Origin: Lunularia cruciata
Lineage: Eukaryota; Streptophyta; Marchantiopsida; Lunulariales; Lunulariaceae
NCBI GenBank assembly: GCA_948567375.1
Contig: OX419757.1
Span: 36,394,001-36,458,000, forward strand
Direction: 5' to 3'
Length of the DNA stretch: 64,000 nt
Shown here one piece after another: positions 59,626-64,000 of this stretch. A model generated the notes under the pieces. The model was not told where the DNA came from. It saw nothing but the letters and a program-made list of their open reading frames with translations, and searched no databases. The position numbers were made by a program, and so were the translations under genes. Within the stretch, counting starts at the first letter, position 1. Each line of letters starts with the position of its first letter.

Positions 59626-60780
59626 GTCCTCGCGCTTTTTTGACCTGTCGGAGGAGCTCCTGCTCCTCTGAGATTCTACTCTAGATCTACTTCACACGTT
59701 GTTGGCAACATGTCACACGGTTCTGACGCGAAAAGCTTTCATCCAAGACATCATCAGTAACCTTATTCACTCGCTCTCAGGTAATAAGATCTCTTGCACG
59801 TTGGATCTCACTCTACCTTTCTTGCAGCATGTGGCTAACTCCTGCTGAACTGGAGAAGGTGGCACTTCCACAGAGATCTTGTAGTCGACTCTGTGTTTGT
59901 AGCAGAAGCTCAAAACGCAATACACTGCACTCACTGAAGCAAGAGCAGCAGGCGGCGTCAGCAGTAACTCGCAATAACCTAATCACTCGATCCCCTCGAG
60001 GTTCGACGGATCCTTGAGCAGTCCCTCGAACAGCAGTGCTCGTGATTCCACTTCGCACTGCCTAGCCAAACCTCCTTGGAGCCGATTCATACACAACCTC
60101 AATGTGCGTGAGTGGTTAACGCTCACGTCCCGGCAGCTCTATTTCCACCTCGGGGACGAGCTATCCGTAACCATACGGAAACGAGACACGCTAGCTCCAG
60201 CGCCAAAACTCCGCCTCTCCACGCTGCGGGTTAAAAACCACGCAGTAGTCCGAAGTGCTTGTAGAGATAGAAAGAGACGGAGTGAAGATGAGAGAATGTG
60301 TAGGGTGGGGCCGGCAGGTTAGGGGGCCGCCATAGCCAGAGGTTGCCCGCCGTGAGCAACGGGGGCTCCGCCCATGAGGAGCCCTCTCCTACGGAGTCCG
60401 ATATCGGCCTGGGTCACCAAACTACCGTCCAATACGTAAATCACTCAATTCATCCATCCTCTTTGATGGAGGCCAACCCTTTATTAGACATAGGAAAGTG
60501 GGCTTTGCCCGTGCCCAACGGAAGCGCTTAGCATACGGTGACGTTTCCTGCCTTCGGCACTTACTGTCTTCTGGAGTTGTCCACTCAACTCATCAACCAG
60601 GATAGATCATCCCTTATAAGGTAAGAGGATTTCGAGGAGCAATGCGAGCTAGTATTAATCCTAAATTCCATGAGGCAGGACTCTGCAAAACTAATTCAGT
60701 CCTCTGGTAAAGTATGGAGTCTTGAGATTGGGATCAGACTCCTGGGATTCAAAAGTTCGAGATGCTCGGGCAAATTGTCT
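59626..60780 (-). promoter_or_regulatory. Probable CK2 beta 5' leader and promoter region
   Basis: GC-richer stretch directly upstream of the CK2 beta ATG, with short overlapping frames on the plus strand (59829-60017, 60014-60322) that look like chance. A 7-bp hairpin, GGGCTCC/GGAGCCC with 8-nt loop, lies at 60363-60384. I cannot place a transcription start, and a leader intron is possible. Confidence 0.35.
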
Positions 60781-63700
60781 CTAAGGAATTTTCCATTTTA
60801 TATTTGACGCAAAATTATGACAAACATTATCTTATATCGTTTGAGAATATGATGATTTTTAGATTTCTTTAGAAAGAAGATAGCTAGTGCAAAATATAAC
60901 TTTCTAGTCCAAAATAGAATTGTTATCTGATTTAGGATGCTTTTGGAAACAAAAAGAACTAATTGGGTACTTATCTCTTTTCTTTTCTTTTCTTTGTGGC
61001 TTAGAACATTTCTAAAATGGCCCAACTTGTGTATACCACTTTTTTTAGCCATCAATGTCCTTCAATAAATTTATTCAGAACGGTTTATTATCCATCCCAT
61101 TTATACTTTTCCATCTAAGTTTCAAAGGGTTTTAAAAGGTTGTCTATTTTTAGCTTCAAAGAAGCTTGTTAGATGAGAGCATGGGACTTATTAAGTGATT
61201 ATCTTATAAATCAACTTCATATACATAAAGTTATTAAAAATAATATTTACTTCCTACCCTACGCTTTCCTTTGCATAGCATGCTCAAAGAATGATAAAGG
61301 CAATATCATGTTACAATACCTCATCAATGGTTTTCTTGATGTCATATTCTTTTGCGATGAAAAGTGAATGGAGTCCAATCCCTTAACTTTAAACATCAAT
61401 CAAGCCTCAACTTATGTTAAATCCTATCAAAATGAACAAAATCACCTCAACATACATATATGTAGTAAGGTCATGAGATTGGATTTATATATAACTAAAG
61501 TAAACTTTACTATCAAAGATAAGTTTGATTGGGAAGCTTTTAAAATAAATCCTCTAATTAAACATTATCAACAAAATTTGCAAAGAATATCCATCAACAA
61601 AAATTTATGCTTGATTTGATAAAAAGAATCTTGTTGGATTACATTTATTTATAGGGGTCTCCTAACATAAAATCCCTTGATAATGCAAACCAATAGTGGA
61701 TTCTAAGGCCTATATTGTTATGTTATAAGGGTTTCTAATATAAACTATATTCATAATTTTTATTTTTTATGACTAATTTTTTTAACACTCTCTTAGTTTA
61801 GCTTTGCATTGGTGCATTTGTATTGGCTAAAGCCCAAACTCCACTACAATACTACTTGGAATCTTCACCACTAACTTGGGTTGTAAAATAACCTTTTAAT
61901 TCTATTCTTCAAGGATAACTAGGTAAGTCATGTTGGGACTAATTATAAAATGTGCATGCAATCTGATAAAGAAACATAAACATAAGGGGTTAACTTCCAA
62001 ATTGGAATTTGCATCCACTAGAATACATAAGTATTCACTTTCACTCTAAATTGTACATAATGCATTAAAAAAAGGGTCTAAGTGATATTTGGATAAAACC
62101 CTAAAAGACCCTTTGCTAACTATAGCATCTTCATTGAACTAGCACTAATTGAACCTATAACAAACCCCATGCCACGTTCTTAGAACTCTCCACAGGACTG
62201 TAATAGGCCAACCAACAAAGCAAATCAAGCAAACTCATGTAGATATATAAAAGACATACGTCAACAATCTCTATCTTGTCTTGTATTTTGTCCACTTATA
62301 CGAAACATCTATCTCCGTGGTCTCTCTTGCATCTTTGAGATGTAGATACACCTTAAAAATGTATCAAGTATACATCAAGTACTTTAATGTTAAGCAAATC
62401 CAAGCAAAACTTGAACTTCTCAACAAGTACAAGCTTTCAACATATTTCTAGTATTCTAGTTTTGTATGTCTTTTACAAATAAACCTCTCCATTAATCTCT
62501 TTTATATCTTTTATGTTTTGATATCTCACATCTATATATTTTGTTGCAATGCACTATAATTATTACAATATAAGAGAATGTAATCATACGATAGACAAAA
62601 TCCTTCTCACAAACCTCCCTCAACCAAATAAATTTCTTAATTACTTCTATTGTAGGCATGCACTCAACTTTGGTGGTTGAAAGTACTATGGTATACTATA
62701 AAGTGAACTTCTAATTTATACATCCATCAACTAACATAAAAATATACCTTGTATTATATCTCTCTTGCTTAAATCTTTACTAAAATATGTATCGATAAAG
62801 TTAATGATCTTTTGTTTCCTCTCATACTTTGAATCAAATAGAAAACTAATCTTTATAGTATCTACTCACAAACAAAGGTACAAAAAGCAAGGACTATGTA
62901 ACAACCCAACAAGTATCACTTTGTGGTAATCAAGTAAATAAAATTCATTCTCATAGATATACAAGTCAGAAATGGTCAAATACAAAGTAAAACAATAACA
63001 ATTAGTTCTTCTTGGTTGCATCTTTAATCTCTCAAGTAGAAACCACACCCAGAAGAGAGTAACAAGCACTAACTGATAGTCTTGTCATAAATTACACACT
63101 CCATAAACACAACTCCATCAAATCTTTCCAAACAATCTTGATTGTGATGATTTAGATTTTCTCAAAGAAGGCTACTTCATTGCAAAACAATCTCACCTTA
63201 GATTTGTGCTCCACCTCTCCATTAAAGGCACAACTTCCTTGATCAAAATTGGTTTGCATCACCCTTGCACTACTCTCACCAATGTAGAATACTACAAAAT
63301 TTACAATTCTTCTCAGATCTATCAAGGCATTGCTTTGATTGCACTTCACTCATGATCAAACACACAAAATGAAGATCAGCACTATGGAATCCAACATCTT
63401 ACAAACTCGTTGACTTGCACCTCAACATTCTCCAAACACACACATAGGATTGATACTTGGAATTAAGCTAAAATGATGAGCACTTCACTTTATCAACTTT
63501 GAAAATATAAATACCAAACAGCACAAAACTTCAAATGATTCCTTAAAATAGGCTAAGCACTTTGATAGTTTTATATATATATATATACCATTCCCTATCA
63601 ATCTCCAAATCCAAAATAACAACCCCTCTTCATATCTATTAATTCAAATCTCAAATCAATTATTACTCCAATTTGACGTCTACTTCCACTTTGGCTTCCA

Positions 63701-64000
63701 AACCCAAGGTAACTTAAAAAATTTCTCCTTCTTTGGGTCTTTCTCATAATACTAAATCTTTTACCATTTCTTCTACTTCTTCATTATGAACTGCAATTGA
63801 GGTCATGGGTAATCTATCTACATCTTTATCTTGTAACCCACTCTCTTCTAATGTCTTAAGTAATTCACCCAAAGACACCTACTATCTAATCCTGCACTTT
63901 AGGTTTATTCATTATTGCTACTTCTCCTTCAATTTCTATCATATCTTCAATCTGAATTGAAATTAAAGTCATGAGTATCCTAACTATCCCTTCTTTCTCT
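60780..64000. other. AT-rich stretch at the right end, transposon-derived in part
   Basis: Abrupt change to AT-rich DNA at about 60780. A Copia RNase H remnant lies at 62593-62800 and a (TA)8 run at 63572-63587. No gene seen; frames such as 61368-61619 have no recognisable domain. Confidence 0.5.
62593..62800 (-). pseudogene. Ty1/Copia RNase H remnant
   Basis: Minus-strand translation, with stops and one frame shift, gives GYIFMLVDGCIN and then LSTTKVECMPTIEVIKKFIW followed by LREV. This matches the conserved Copia block in which LSTTEAEYMA is followed by an EAIWL stretch. Long terminal repeats for it were not identified. Confidence 0.7.

Noticed and set aside
60014-60531. GC-rich plus-strand frames upstream of CK2 beta, considered as a divergent gene
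   Set aside because: Short, no known motif and no consistent exon structure. A promoter region explains the composition better.
61368-61619. Plus-strand frame of 83 codons in the right AT-rich stretch
   Set aside because: AT-driven composition (Asn, Ile, Lys rich), no motif and no neighbours supporting it.

Overview
This is nuclear DNA of a eukaryote, most likely a seedless land plant and probably a bryophyte (moss or liverwort). The genes have GT-AG introns, one gene is a plant-type LRR receptor kinase, another is a plant-type CK2 beta subunit, and another is a fused betaine-lipid synthase (BTA1). That enzyme family is known from algae, bryophytes, lycophytes and ferns and is lost in seed plants. 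The species cannot be fixed from the sequence.

Layout. (1) 1-22.6 kb is a gene-bearing island of ordinary composition. It holds BTA1 (+, 16 exons, 3246-7625), a REX1-B-like gene facing it (-, 4 exons, 11794-10254) and a single-exon LRR receptor-like kinase (+, 18146-21268). The spacers hold short inverted repeats, local tandem duplications and dispersed copies of one short repeat family. (2) 22.6-55.9 kb is an AT-rich block with no intact gene. Its core (29.4-46.6 kb) is a pile of decayed Ty3/Gypsy LTR retrotransposons: two families, several LTRs, both orientations, nested and truncated, with stops throughout. A tRNA-derived SINE-like element, a 156-bp tandem duplication and a (GA)n microsatellite lie to its left. 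(3) 55.9-60.8 kb is a second gene island with a complete CK2 regulatory (beta) subunit gene (-, 5 exons, 59625-57376). (4) 60.8-64.0 kb is AT-rich again and carries a Ty1/Copia RNase H remnant.

The four genes are unrelated housekeeping or signalling genes: membrane-lipid synthesis, DNA-repair-associated protein, cell-surface receptor, kinase regulatory subunit. There is no operon or gene cluster. The gene models were built by hand. Splice phases agree at every junction and the spliced lengths (679, 206, 1040 and 296 aa) agree with what I recall of the families.

I found no convincing new multi-gene system. The best leads are a tandem duplication in BTA1 that copied a 3' splice site, a receptor kinase whose catalytic-loop Asn is Ser, a perfect 23-bp foldback near 1.9 kb, a composite tandem array at 8.55-9.17 kb, the dispersed repeat family, and the tRNA-headed SINE-like element.
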